Part shown: positions 8,226 to 17,004 of the stretch, one piece after another | Layout of the letters: each line of letters begins with the position of its first letter | Numbering within the stretch: position 1 is the first letter of the stretch | DNA from: Thalassobius sp002708925 | GTDB taxonomy: Bacteria > Pseudomonadota > Alphaproteobacteria > Rhodobacterales > Rhodobacteraceae | Reading direction: 5' to 3' | NCBI RefSeq assembly: GCF_049803795.1 | Contig: NZ_JBNAGJ010000001.1 | Coordinates: forward strand, 682,001-746,000 | DNA: 64,000 nucleotides | Notes under the pieces: model-generated | Database searches by the model: none | What the model was told of the DNA's origin: nothing | What the model saw: the letters and a program-made list of their open reading frames with translations, nothing else | Made by a program: the position numbers and the translations under genes

Positions 8226-9257
8226 TCAGTCCTCCATCACGCCTTTGCGACCCATCAGGCCACGGGGACGTGTCAACAGAATGATTACGGCGACCAGATA
8301 GATGATGACCTGGTTGATGCCGGGGATGATGTCGATGATCTCGCGCATCGAGGCAAAGCTTTCGAGGATACCCAGCAGGAACCCTGCCAGCACCGCACCG
8401 GGCAAAGAGCCCATGCCGCCCACAACCACCACAACGAAGGACAGCACCAGGAAGTCCATGCCCATATGGTAGTTCGGCGAGTTGATCGGCGTGTACATCA
8501 CACCCGCCAGACCGGCCACAGCCGCGGCGATCCCGAACATGATGGTGAAACGCTTGTCGATGTTGATGCCCAGCAGGCCCACGGTCTCGCGGTCGGCCAT
8601 GCCAGCCCGGACAACCATCCCGAAGGTGGTGAACTGCAGGAAGGCAAAGACAGCGCCGATGATGATCGCGGCAAAGGCAAAATACACAAGGCGCCAGTAG
8701 GGATAGATGATCGTGTTCGGATCAAAGCCAATCGCCGCTCCGAAATCGAACGAGCCCTTGAAGGCATCGGGCGCGGGGGTGGGGATCGGGTTGGCCCCGT
8801 AGTAGTATTTGATGATCTCTTGCAGCACGATCGCCAGGCCGAAAGTCACCAGGATCTGGTCGGCATGGGGACGCTTGTAGAAGTGCTTGATCAGCCCGCG
8901 CTCCATGATCACACCGATGCCGATCATGACCGGAATGGCGAACAGGATGGCCAGCGGCACCGACCAGTCGATGATCGCAGCCCCTGTGGTTTCGCCAAAT
9001 ATATCATTGACATAGGGCACCTTGACCTTGGCCGGGTTGCCCAGGAAATCGGTCTTGGTCTCGTCGATGACGATGTGGCTGAGGGTCAGAATTTTGTTGA
9101 GGGTCACAGCACAGAATGCGCCGATCATGAACAGCGCACCATGCGCAAAGTTCACGACGCCCAGCGTGCCGAAGATGAGTGTAAGCCCCAGCGCAATCAG
9201 CGCATAGGCCGAGCCCTTGTCGAGCCCGTTGAGGATTTGCAGGATTATAGCGTCCAT
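8226..9257 (-). CDS. livH: ABC importer permease, LivH type
   Basis: A 343-residue permease, partner of LivM. The N-terminal segment LNGLDKGSAYALIALGLTLIFG and the VNFAHGALFMIGAFCAV motif are diagnostic for LivH; the coupling loop is FGMVVRAGMADRETVGLLGIN. A soluble insert near residues 60-85 (DETKTDFLGNP) is longer than in E. coli LivH. It follows the binding-protein gene after about 100 bases that contain a strong stem-loop. Confidence 0.92.
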   Translation of the reverse strand: MDAIILQILNGLDKGSAYALIALGLTLIFGTLGVVNFAHGALFMIGAFCAVTLNKILTLSHIVIDETKTDFLGNPAKVKVPYVNDIFGETTGAAIIDWSVPLAILFAIPVMIGIGVIMERGLIKHFYKRPHADQILVTFGLAIVLQEIIKYYYGANPIPTPAPDAFKGSFDFGAAIGFDPNTIIYPYWRLVYFAFAAIIIGAVFAFLQFTTFGMVVRAGMADRETVGLLGINIDKRFTIMFGIAAAVAGLAGVMYTPINSPNYHMGMDFLVLSFVVVVVGGMGSLPGAVLAGFLLGILESFASMREIIDIIPGINQVIIYLVAVIILLTRPRGLMGRKGVMED

Positions 9258-9329
9258 TGTCCCACCCTTGTGTCGGAGTGTGGAAAAAGCGAAGCCCCAG
9301 CAGGGGCCGACAGGGAATGTGATTGGGGT

Positions 9330-9354
9330 GGAGGATGGGGGTGCCCCATCCTCC
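9330..9354 (-). promoter_or_regulatory. perfect 11-bp stem-loop between binding-protein gene and livH
   Basis: GGAGGATGGGG and CCCCATCCTCC pair perfectly around a 3-base loop, 7 bases after the binding-protein stop codon. No T-run follows on the minus strand, so it is not a classical terminator. In importer operons such hairpins often protect the upstream binding-protein message and partly limit read-through, giving more binding protein than permease. That role is inferred. Confidence 0.6.
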
Positions 9355-9361
9355 GAAAGGC

Positions 9362-10699
9362 TTAGGCCCCTGCGTTACAGGCGCCCAGCTCGCCGCCGAA
9401 GATCGAGGCATCATACTCGACCTGGCCACGCGGCGTGACTTCGACGATTTCGAGCAGGTCGAATTCCGAAGTCGGGTTTTCTTTCCCTTTCACGACCAGC
9501 ACGTCCTTGAAGCACTGGTGGTCCGACCCGCGATACAGGGTCTTGCCATTGCCCAGACCGTCGAACTCGAAGTCCTCCAGGGCTTCGACAACGCCGCACG
9601 GGTTGAAGGTGCCGGCACGCTGGCAGGCGTCTGCATACAGCAGGGTCTGCACATAGCAGGTATGCGCGGCCTGGCTGGGCGGGAAGCCGTATTTGGTGCC
9701 GAAGGATTTCACGAAAGCCTTGGAGCCTTCATCCTGCAAGGACCAGTGCCAGTTGGCCGAACCGAAGATGCCTTTGATGTTCTCACCCGCACCACGCGCC
9801 ATCAGACGCGAGAACAGCGGAACGATGATTTCAAAGTTCTTACCGTTCACCTGCTTTTCGCGCAGGCCGAACTGCACCGCGTTGGTCAGCGAGTTCACCA
9901 TGTTGCCGCCATAGTGGTTCAGAACCAGCACGTCGGCACCCGATTGCAGAACCGGCGCGATATAGGACGAGAAGTCGGTCTGCGTCAGCGGGGTGCGGAC
10001 GGCAGCGACGGTTTCCCAGCCCATGGCCTCGGTCGAGGTGCGCACGGCTTCTTCGGTGGTGTAACCCCAGTTGTAGTCTGCGGTCAGGTGATAGGCCTTG
10101 CGGTCCTTGCCGTAGTTATTGGCCAGGATCGGGGCCAGGGCAGCGCCCGACATGTACGAGTTAAAGAAGTGGCGGAAACCGTTGGCCCGCTTGTCCTTGC
10201 CCGTGGTGTCGTTCGAGTGGGTCAGGCCCGCCATGAAGATCACGCCGGCCTCTTGGCACAGCGCCTGCACGGCCACGGCCACGCCCGAGGACGAACCGCC
10301 GGTGATCATGACAGCGCCGTCTTTTTCGATCATCGACTTGGCCGATGCGCGCGCTGCGTCCGATTTGGTCTGGGTGTCGCCGGTGACGAAGTTCACCTTC
10401 TTGCCCAGGATGCCGTTGCCTTGCAGCGCCTTCGAGCTGAACGTGTTCAGCATGCCGCCGTCGCCGCCACCGTTCAGATGCTCGACCGCCAGTTCATAGG
10501 CGCGCAGCTCGTCGGCGCCCTCGTCTGCGTAGGGGCCGGTCTGGGGCACGTTGAAGCCCAGGGTCACGGTGCCGCCGGTCGGCTCGTTGGTATAAGCAGC
10601 TGCCGAAGACGCCGTAAAGATGGTCGGTAGAGCGACGCCAGCACCGGCGACCGCACCCGACTTCAGAACGCCGCGGCGAGTCAGAGTCGATTTGGACAT
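9362..10699 (-). CDS. periplasmic binding protein of the liv-type importer (Tat substrate)
   Basis: A 445-residue substrate-binding protein of the type I periplasmic-binding fold. The N-terminus is a twin-arginine signal, STLTRRGVLKSG followed by a hydrophobic stretch and cleavage near ASSAAAY. The mature domain begins TVTLGFNVPQTGPYADEG, typical for LivJ/amide-binding proteins. Tat export implies folding in the cytosol first. The protein is larger than LivJ and closer in size to amide/urea or aromatic-compound binding proteins, so the ligand should not be assumed to be leucine. It is the first gene of the five-gene operon. The divergent regulator gene starts 222 bases away. Confidence 0.85.
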   Translation of the reverse strand: MSKSTLTRRGVLKSGAVAGAGVALPTIFTASSAAAYTNEPTGGTVTLGFNVPQTGPYADEGADELRAYELAVEHLNGGGDGGMLNTFSSKALQGNGILGKKVNFVTGDTQTKSDAARASAKSMIEKDGAVMITGGSSSGVAVAVQALCQEAGVIFMAGLTHSNDTTGKDKRANGFRHFFNSYMSGAALAPILANNYGKDRKAYHLTADYNWGYTTEEAVRTSTEAMGWETVAAVRTPLTQTDFSSYIAPVLQSGADVLVLNHYGGNMVNSLTNAVQFGLREKQVNGKNFEIIVPLFSRLMARGAGENIKGIFGSANWHWSLQDEGSKAFVKSFGTKYGFPPSQAAHTCYVQTLLYADACQRAGTFNPCGVVEALEDFEFDGLGNGKTLYRGSDHQCFKDVLVVKGKENPTSEFDLLEIVEVTPRGQVEYDASIFGGELGACNAGA

Positions 10700-10832
10700 T
10701 TAATCCTCCCGTTTCGTGAAATGCAGACACGCGCGTCTCCTCCTTGCGGTGTCTACAGGCACTTTTCGTGCAAATTCATTATCGGGGGGTGAAAGAAAAC
10801 TTCGCAACAACGCCTTTTAACGAAACAATTTT

Positions 10833-10872
10833 TTTGTAAAGAAACTCACAATGCAATAGCATACTTTGTAAA
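10833..10872. promoter_or_regulatory. two TTTGTAAA sites in the divergent intergenic region
   Basis: TTTGTAAA occurs at 10833-10840 and 10865-10872, 32 bases apart (about three helical turns), within the most AT-rich part of the gap between the ABC importer and the ScfR-like regulator. Regulators of this family (RamB, PccR) are known to bind TTTGCAAA-like words. Hence the sites are good candidates for autoregulation, and possibly for control of the importer. Confidence 0.45.
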
Positions 10873-10921
10873 CAAATTTTTCCGCACCGCAGAAGGTGCT
10901 TGATTCGGATAGGAAAAAGAA

Positions 10922-12235
10922 GTGCCGCAGCGTCAGTTAACCGGAACCCGGATCCGCGAACGCCGTATGATGTTGGGGGCGCGGCAGGCCGATTTGGCGC
11001 GCGATGTGGGGATCTCGGCCTCTTATCTCAATCTGATCGAGCATAACAGGCGCAGAATCGGCGGCAAACTGCTGCTGGCCATCGCGCGGGCGCTGGGGGT
11101 CGAGCCCTCGGCGCTGACCGAAGGGGCCGAGGCGGCGCTGATTGCCACCCTGCGCGAGGCCCGCGCCGCCGACCCCGCCGCCGGGGCCGAACTGGACGGG
11201 CTGGAGGATTTCGCCGGGCGCTTTCCCGGCTGGGCGCAATTGCTGGAAAAACGCCATCGCCGGGTGCTGGAACTGGAGCGCACGATCGAGACGCTCTCGG
11301 ATCGGCTGACCCATGACCCGCATCTGGCCGCCGCGCTGCACGAGATGATCTCGACCATCACGGCCATCCGGTCCACCGCGTCCATCCTGGCCGAAACCCG
11401 CGAGCTGGAGCCCGAATGGCGTGACCGTTTTCACCGCAATATCAACGAGGACGCCGATCGGCTGGCCCATAGCGCCAAGGCGCTGGTCGGCTATCTGGAC
11501 AGCACCGAAGACACCGAAGAAATCGAGCTGAGCTCGCCCCAGGATGAGCTGGACGCCTTTCTGGGCGATAGCGGCTATCACATGCCCCTGCTGGAGGAGC
11601 TGGAGGCCGTGGATGTCGAGGCGCTGGTCGAGCGGCAAGAGGTGCTGCAATCCTCGGCCGCGCGGGCGATGGCGCGCAGCTATCTGAACCGTTACGCCAA
11701 GGACGCCAAGGCGATGCCGCTGCCGCAGACCATCGCGGCGCTGGGGCAGCATGGGCTGAACCCATCGGCGCTGGCGGCGCATTTCCAGGTGGACCTGGCC
11801 TCGGTGATGCGGCGGCTGGCGGAAATTCCTCTGGGGGCGGCGGGGCGCGCGGTGGGGCTGGTCAGCTGCGACGCCTCGGGGACCATGACATTCCGCAAGG
11901 CCGTGGACGGGTTTACCTTGCCCCGGTTTGGCGCGGCCTGTCCGCTGTGGCCGCTGTTTCGGGCGCTGTCGCAGCCGATGGTGCCGGTGCGGCAGGTGGT
12001 GCAGCAGGCGGGGCGGGGCAGCGGCGTCTTCGTGACCTATTCCATCGCGCAGCCCAGCGGGCCGGTCAGCTTTGACACGCCTCCCCTGTTCGAGGCCTAT
12101 ATGCTGATCCTGCCGCTTGAATCCGGCGAACGCCCGCCCGAGGACGCCGTGGAAGTCGGGGTAAGTTGTCGCATTTGCCCGCGAGAGGCCTGTCCCGGCC
12201 GCCGCGAACCGTCTATTTTGACGGATGGTTTCTGA
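10922..12235 (+). CDS. XRE-family regulator of the ScfR/RamB (DUF2083) type
   Basis: A 437-residue regulator. Residues 5-62 form a Cro/C1-type helix-turn-helix (GTRIRERRMMLGARQADLAR, then ISASYLNLIEHNRRRIG). The long middle part matches the short-chain fatty acyl-CoA regulator layout, and the C-terminal DUF2083 segment ends in a Cys-rich motif, VSCRICPREACPGRR. Known members (RamB, PccR) control acetate, propionate and glyoxylate-cycle genes in response to acyl-CoA. The start is GTG with AGGAAA a few bases upstream. Directly downstream genes encode a two-component system with a symporter-like sensor, consistent with sensing a small organic acid. The actual ligand is not known. Confidence 0.8.
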   Translation: MPQRQLTGTRIRERRMMLGARQADLARDVGISASYLNLIEHNRRRIGGKLLLAIARALGVEPSALTEGAEAALIATLREARAADPAAGAELDGLEDFAGRFPGWAQLLEKRHRRVLELERTIETLSDRLTHDPHLAAALHEMISTITAIRSTASILAETRELEPEWRDRFHRNINEDADRLAHSAKALVGYLDSTEDTEEIELSSPQDELDAFLGDSGYHMPLLEELEAVDVEALVERQEVLQSSAARAMARSYLNRYAKDAKAMPLPQTIAALGQHGLNPSALAAHFQVDLASVMRRLAEIPLGAAGRAVGLVSCDASGTMTFRKAVDGFTLPRFGAACPLWPLFRALSQPMVPVRQVVQQAGRGSGVFVTYSIAQPSGPVSFDTPPLFEAYMLILPLESGERPPEDAVEVGVSCRICPREACPGRREPSILTDGF

Positions 12236-12316
12236 CATGTGTTTTGACTTGCGGCGCGACTTTGCCGATAAATGCACAGACCGATAAGAAATGCACGCTC
12301 AAGGGGGGACGGTAAC

Positions 12317-12682
12317 ATGGGCAAACATGTCCTTGTGATCGAAGATGAGCCGAACATCATCGAGGCGATCAGTTTCATCCTGTCGCGTGACGGATGGCGC
12401 GTAGACACACATTCGAACGGGCATGATGCGGTGGACGTGGTGCAGGCCAAATCCCCCGATCTGCTGATTCTGGACGTGATGCTGCCGGGCAAAAGCGGCT
12501 ATGACATCCTGACCGAACTGCGCGAGGCCGATCAGACCCGCGACTTGCCGGTGCTGATGCTGACCGCGCGCGGCCAGCTGAAAGACCGCGAAATGGCCGA
12601 GAAAATCGGCGCCAACCGTTTCATGACCAAGCCCTTCTCGAATGCCGAAGTGCTGGAGGTCGTCCGGCAATTGGTGCCCTGA
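12317..12682 (+). CDS. receiver-only response regulator
   Basis: A 121-residue stand-alone CheY-like receiver. The acidic pair is in VIEDEPN, the phospho-acceptor Asp in LLILDVMLPGKSGYD (near residue 52), the conserved Thr in LMLTARG, and the Lys in FMTKPFS. There is no output domain, so it must act through protein contact or as a phosphate sink or relay. Start chosen at the ATG after GGGGGG; a longer reading adds a non-homologous leader. Its stop overlaps the next start (TGATG), and the kinase follows, so it is the probable partner of that kinase. Confidence 0.9.
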   Translation: MGKHVLVIEDEPNIIEAISFILSRDGWRVDTHSNGHDAVDVVQAKSPDLLILDVMLPGKSGYDILTELREADQTRDLPVLMLTARGQLKDREMAEKIGANRFMTKPFSNAEVLEVVRQLVP

Positions 12683-12948
12683 TGGCCAAATCGCGCCCCT
12701 CTTTGTTTCTGGAACGCCAGGGCTACAGGCAGCGCCGAGTCCGCGATGCGGCGCGGCTGATGCCATTCCTGGGGGCGATCTTATGGGGGGTGCCGGTGCT
12801 GTGGGCCGGTCCGGGGCCCTATGGGATCGCCACGTCGCGCGCGATGCTGTATATCTTTGGGGTGTGGATGCTGCTGGTGGTGGCCTCGATGGTGCTGGCC
12901 CGCTGGCTGGAGCCCGACCCCGAAACCGAGCCCACGGACGGCACCTGA
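12682..12948 (+). CDS. small two-helix membrane protein
   Basis: An 88-residue protein with a basic N-terminus (KSRPSLFLERQGYRQRRVRDA), two hydrophobic helices (about residues 26-44 and 52-70) and an acidic tail (EPDPETEPTDGT). It overlaps the response regulator by one base and ends 1 base before the symporter-kinase start, so the three are translationally coupled. Sodium:solute symporters are often encoded next to a small two-helix partner (DUF485 or DUF4212 proteins next to ActP-type permeases). This protein has the same size and layout, but I do not see a clear sequence match. A role as accessory subunit of the symporter-kinase is inference. Confidence 0.65.
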   Translation: MAKSRPSLFLERQGYRQRRVRDAARLMPFLGAILWGVPVLWAGPGPYGIATSRAMLYIFGVWMLLVVASMVLARWLEPDPETEPTDGT

Positions 12949-12949
12949 G

Positions 12950-15637
12950 ATGGGCGCTCTGAACCTGCTGGTTGCGGTATGTCTGGCCTATGTGGCGCTG
13001 CTGTTTCTGGTGGCCTTTATGGCGGAACGCGCCGCCGTGCGCGGCAAGGGAGGCTGGCTGCGCTCGCCGGTTATTTATACCCTGTCGCTGTCGATTTATT
13101 GCACCGCCTGGACGTTCTATGGCGCGGTGGGCTATGCGGCGCGTTCGGGGCTGGAGTACCTGACGATCTATATCGGCCCGACGCTGGTGATGATGGGCTG
13201 GTGGTGGGGGCTGCGCAAACTGGTGCGGATCGGGCGCAGTCAGAGAATTACCTCGATCGCGGATCTGATTTCCTCGCGCTATGGCAAATCGAATTCGCTG
13301 GCGGTGTTCGTGACCGTGGTCGCGGTGATCGGCACGACTCCTTATATTGCGCTGCAATTGCAATCGGTTACATCGTCTTTTTCAAGCTTTGCCTTATACG
13401 ACCCTTCGGTCAGTCAGCTGGGCGATAGCGATGCCACCGCGCTGTGGGTGGCCGCGGGTCTGGCGCTGTTCACGGTGCTGTTCGGCACACGGAACCTGGA
13501 TGCGAATGAACGGCATCACGGTGTTGTCATGGCCATCGCGATGGAGGCGGTCGTCAAGCTTTTTGCCCTGGTCGCGGTGGGCGTGTTCGTGGTCTGGGGC
13601 GTGGGCGGCGGCGTGTCTGAAACGCTGGCGCGGATCGATGCGTCGGACATCGGGCAATGGCAGATGCATAACGGCCGCTGGGCGGCGCTGATTTTCCTGT
13701 CGGCTGCGGCTTTTCTGACCTTGCCGCGGATGTTTCAGGTGCTGGTGGTCGAAAACGAGGACGAGCGTCACCTGCGCACCGCCTCTTGGGCGTTTCCGAC
13801 CTATCTGATGCTGATGAGCCTGTTTGTCGTGCCCATTGCCGTCACGGGGCTGGAGCTGATGCCAGAAGGGTCGAACCCCGACCAGTTCGTGCTGACAGTG
13901 CCGCTTAGCCAGGGGCGCGACGGGCTGGCGATGCTGTCGTTTCTGGGGGGGTTTAGCTCGGCCACGTCGATGGTGATCGTGGCGGCGATTGCATTGTCCA
14001 CGATGGTGTCGAACCATATCGTCATGCCGATCTGGCTGTATTTCACCGGGGGCGGGGCGATGATCTCGGGGGATGTGCGCCATGTGGTTCTGCTGGCGCG
14101 GCGGCTGTCCATCGCGGGGGTGCTGGCGCTGGGGTATCTGTATTATCGGTTCTCAGGCGGCGGGGCGGCGCTGGCCTCGATCGGGTTGATTTCCTTTGCG
14201 GGGGTGGCGCAGTTCCTGCCGCCGCTGATGGGCGGGATTTTCTGGCGCGGAGCCACGCGGATCGGCGCGCTGGCCGGGCTGGGCGTGGGGTTCGTGATCT
14301 GGGCCTATTGCCTGCTTTTGCCCAGTTTCGGGCCCTCGATGTTCATGTCTGCCGAGCTGCTGGCGCATGGGCCGCTGGGCATTGGCTGGCTGCGGCCGCA
14401 GGCGTTGTTCGGAATCGGCGGGCTGAACCCGCTGGTGCATTCTGTGATGTGGTCCTTGCTGCTGAATACGGTGGTGTTTGTCTTTACCTCTCTGGTCAGT
14501 TTCCCCGGCCCGATGGAGCGTCTGCAAGGCGCGCAATTCGTGAATGTTTTTCAGCATTCGGGCAATCCTCAGGGCTGGTCGGGCGGGATCGCGCAATCCG
14601 AGGATCTGATGATCATGGCGCAGCGGATTCTGGGCGGGGTCGAAGCCCAGAGCTTTTTCCATCGCGAAGCAGAAGAGCAGGGCATGGCCGGGTATCTGCC
14701 CGAACCCACGCCCGATTTCCTGCAACGGCTGGAGCGCGAGCTGTCCGGCTCGGTCGGGGCGGCGACGGCCCATGCGATGATCGGGCAGATCATGGGGCGG
14801 GCGACGGTCTCTGTTGAGGATCTGCTGGCGGTGGCCGACGAAACCGCGCAGATGATGGAATATTCCAGCCAGCTGGAGGCCAAATCCAACGAGCTGTCCC
14901 GCACCGCCCGCCAGCTGCGCAATGCCAATGAGAAGCTGACCCAGCTGTCCGTGCAAAAGGATGCGTTCCTAAGCCAGATCAGCCATGAACTGCGCACGCC
15001 GATGACCTCGATTCGCGCCTTTTCCGAGATTCTGCGCGACACTCAGGGCCTGAGCGAAGAGGAACTGGGCAAATATGCCGGTATCATCCATTCCGAGGCG
15101 ATCCGCCTGACGCGTCTGCTGGATGATCTGCTGGACCTGTCGGTGCTGGAAAACGGCCAGGTCAACCTGAACCTGCAACGCGGCCGGCTGAGCGACGTGA
15201 TCGAACATGCGGTGGCCGCGACGGGGGTGCAGAACTCGGGGCTGAGGGTGTCGCGTCTGCTGGCGCAGGAAAGCATTGCGATTCACACCGATCTGGACCG
15301 CCTGGCGCAGGTCTTTATCAATCTGATCGCCAATGCGCAGAAATACTGCGATGCCGAGCATCCCGAACTGTCGATCCGCGTGTTGCAACGTGACGGCCAT
15401 CTGGTGGTGGATTTCGTGGATAACGGGTCGGGGATTCCGTCTGAATCTCAGGCGCTTATCTTTGAAAAATTCAGCCGGGTCAGCGATCAGAAAAAGGCCG
15501 GCGGGGCCGGTCTGGGCCTGGCCATCTGCCGCGAGATCATGGCCCGTCTGGGCGGGGCGATTTCCTATCTGCCGGGGCAGGGCGGGGCGGCGTTTCGCGT
15601 CAGCCTGCCGATGAAAGAGACCCTGGCCGCGCAATAA
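12950..15637 (+). CDS. sodium:solute symporter-histidine kinase fusion (CbrA/CrbS-like)
   Basis: An 895-residue membrane sensor. Residues 1 to about 500 are a sodium:solute symporter-like domain with roughly 13 helices (YTLSLSIYCTAWTFYGAVG and SRYGKSNSLAVFVTVVAVIG are typical). A linker and coiled coil (about 630-670) lead to the kinase: H-box FLSQISHELRTPMTS near residue 676, N-box FINLIANAQKYCD, G1 VDNGSGIP, and G2 KAGGAGLGLAI. Family members such as CrbS and CbrA control acetyl-CoA synthetase or amino-acid use. No second receiver is fused, and the receiver protein two genes upstream is the likely partner. The start ATG lies 1 base after the previous stop. Confidence 0.9.
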   Translation: MGALNLLVAVCLAYVALLFLVAFMAERAAVRGKGGWLRSPVIYTLSLSIYCTAWTFYGAVGYAARSGLEYLTIYIGPTLVMMGWWWGLRKLVRIGRSQRITSIADLISSRYGKSNSLAVFVTVVAVIGTTPYIALQLQSVTSSFSSFALYDPSVSQLGDSDATALWVAAGLALFTVLFGTRNLDANERHHGVVMAIAMEAVVKLFALVAVGVFVVWGVGGGVSETLARIDASDIGQWQMHNGRWAALIFLSAAAFLTLPRMFQVLVVENEDERHLRTASWAFPTYLMLMSLFVVPIAVTGLELMPEGSNPDQFVLTVPLSQGRDGLAMLSFLGGFSSATSMVIVAAIALSTMVSNHIVMPIWLYFTGGGAMISGDVRHVVLLARRLSIAGVLALGYLYYRFSGGGAALASIGLISFAGVAQFLPPLMGGIFWRGATRIGALAGLGVGFVIWAYCLLLPSFGPSMFMSAELLAHGPLGIGWLRPQALFGIGGLNPLVHSVMWSLLLNTVVFVFTSLVSFPGPMERLQGAQFVNVFQHSGNPQGWSGGIAQSEDLMIMAQRILGGVEAQSFFHREAEEQGMAGYLPEPTPDFLQRLERELSGSVGAATAHAMIGQIMGRATVSVEDLLAVADETAQMMEYSSQLEAKSNELSRTARQLRNANEKLTQLSVQKDAFLSQISHELRTPMTSIRAFSEILRDTQGLSEEELGKYAGIIHSEAIRLTRLLDDLLDLSVLENGQVNLNLQRGRLSDVIEHAVAATGVQNSGLRVSRLLAQESIAIHTDLDRLAQVFINLIANAQKYCDAEHPELSIRVLQRDGHLVVDFVDNGSGIPSESQALIFEKFSRVSDQKKAGGAGLGLAICREIMARLGGAISYLPGQGGAAFRVSLPMKETLAAQ

Positions 15638-15722
15638 TTTGCGCTTGGTAAGCAACTGGTAACTTTGCCTGCGCTAAGGTCAGCGAAACAGCCGCAGGAC
15701 GCGGCGCTGATCTGACGGGCGT

Positions 15723-17000
15723 ATGAACAATCCGAACGACATTCTGCGACGCAAGGCCAAGGCCGCCAAGGAGGGGCGCGAGGCCAAGCTCATGTCGCCC
15801 AGCCGCGCGCTGCGCCGTGCTCTGACCCGCGCGGCCGAGCTGGGCCTGCAATTGCCACTGACGGTCACCTCTGTCGAAGAGGAAACACTGGAACGTGACG
15901 CGCTGCTGCCGCATATCGAAGAGGGCGGATTGATTGTCACGCTGGAACGCGATGCGGGCCCGCCGGGGGTGATCATGCTGGATATGCAGCTGCTGTCGGC
16001 TCTGGTCGAAGTTCAGACCCTGGGGCGTGTCTTTGACAAGATGGCCAGCGCCCGCCCGATGACCCGCACCGATGCCGCCGTGGCCATGCCCCTGATCGAC
16101 GGCACATTAACCTGCTTCGATCAGCTGTTGGATGGGCAGGAAAACGCGGCCCCGCTGGCCGGTTATCATTTCGGTGCCTGGCTCAGGGATCTGCGGCGTC
16201 TACAGGCGCAATTGCCGGATGGGGAATACACCCTGTTTCACGCGCAGGCCCTGATCGGCGCAGGCGAAGGGCGCGAAGGGCGGCTGATTCTTGCCTTGCC
16301 GGTTGTCGCGCCCGCGCCCCAGCCCGAAACGCCGGGGGAACCGGCCAGTGCTTCCATCCGCGAAGAGGTGCTGGACGCGCCCGCCCGTCTGGAGACGGTT
16401 TTGCATAGTGCGCAGATGTCATTAGAGCAGGCCTCTGCGTTGAAACCTGGGGATGTTCTGCGTTTGCCTTTGGAAAGCCTGCAAGAAATCCACCTGCACA
16501 CCGGCGATCGCAAAATCGTGGCAACCGGCGTTCTGGGGCAGATCGGCGGAAACCGGGCGGTGCGGCTTACGGGGTTCGGCCTGCCGCGGGTGACCGGGCG
16601 TAAGGGGAAAAAAGACAGCCGGCTTGGGCTGGAACGGGTGGATCTGGCGGATGCCGGTTTGGTGGAAACGCCGCGTGCTCGCGTTCCGGATACACCACTG
16701 CCGCCAAAGAATATCGTTGAACCTCTGCAGGCCAAGCCCGGCAGCCAGCAGCAAGCCAAACCCATCGTGCAACAGGCCCCGCCGCCCGTGTCCGAGCCTG
16801 CAATGCAGGCAGATTTACCTGCAATTGCGCGCGAAGACCCCACCGGCACGGAGGCTCTGCTCAGCGAATTGGGGCTCAGCGATCTGGGCGATGATGTGCA
16901 AATGGGATCTGACGCGCTGTCACTGGGCGCGCTGGATGAGCCGGCGGTCGGCTCTGATCCCTTGGCGGCGGCGCTGCCGCAACCGGGCGGGGATGGTTAG
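15723..17000 (+). CDS. orphan FliM/FliN-family (SpoA domain) protein
   Basis: A 425-residue protein. The N-terminal part (residues 1-190) has an arginine-rich start and a FliM-like middle section (LDMQLLSALVEVQTLGRVFD, then a TRTDAAVAMPLIDG segment). Residues about 225-285 form a SpoA domain (ALKPGDVLRLPLESLQEIHL, then a GQIGGNRAVRLTGF end), the fold of C-ring and type III secretion switch proteins. The last 120 residues are Pro/Gln-rich and acidic, probably disordered. No flagellar genes are in the window. The stop is only 4 bases from the stop of the convergent sulfur gene. It is probably an accessory motor-switch protein, as seen in other roseobacters; the function is inferred. Confidence 0.65.
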   Translation: MNNPNDILRRKAKAAKEGREAKLMSPSRALRRALTRAAELGLQLPLTVTSVEEETLERDALLPHIEEGGLIVTLERDAGPPGVIMLDMQLLSALVEVQTLGRVFDKMASARPMTRTDAAVAMPLIDGTLTCFDQLLDGQENAAPLAGYHFGAWLRDLRRLQAQLPDGEYTLFHAQALIGAGEGREGRLILALPVVAPAPQPETPGEPASASIREEVLDAPARLETVLHSAQMSLEQASALKPGDVLRLPLESLQEIHLHTGDRKIVATGVLGQIGGNRAVRLTGFGLPRVTGRKGKKDSRLGLERVDLADAGLVETPRARVPDTPLPPKNIVEPLQAKPGSQQQAKPIVQQAPPPVSEPAMQADLPAIAREDPTGTEALLSELGLSDLGDDVQMGSDALSLGALDEPAVGSDPLAAALPQPGGDG

Positions 17001-17004
17001 GCGG

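Noticed and set aside
6975..9365. A plus-strand open frame of about 800 codons opposite livG-livM-livH
   Set aside because: The same mirror effect; the product is Asp/His/Gln-rich without domains, and the minus strand encodes clear transporter subunits.
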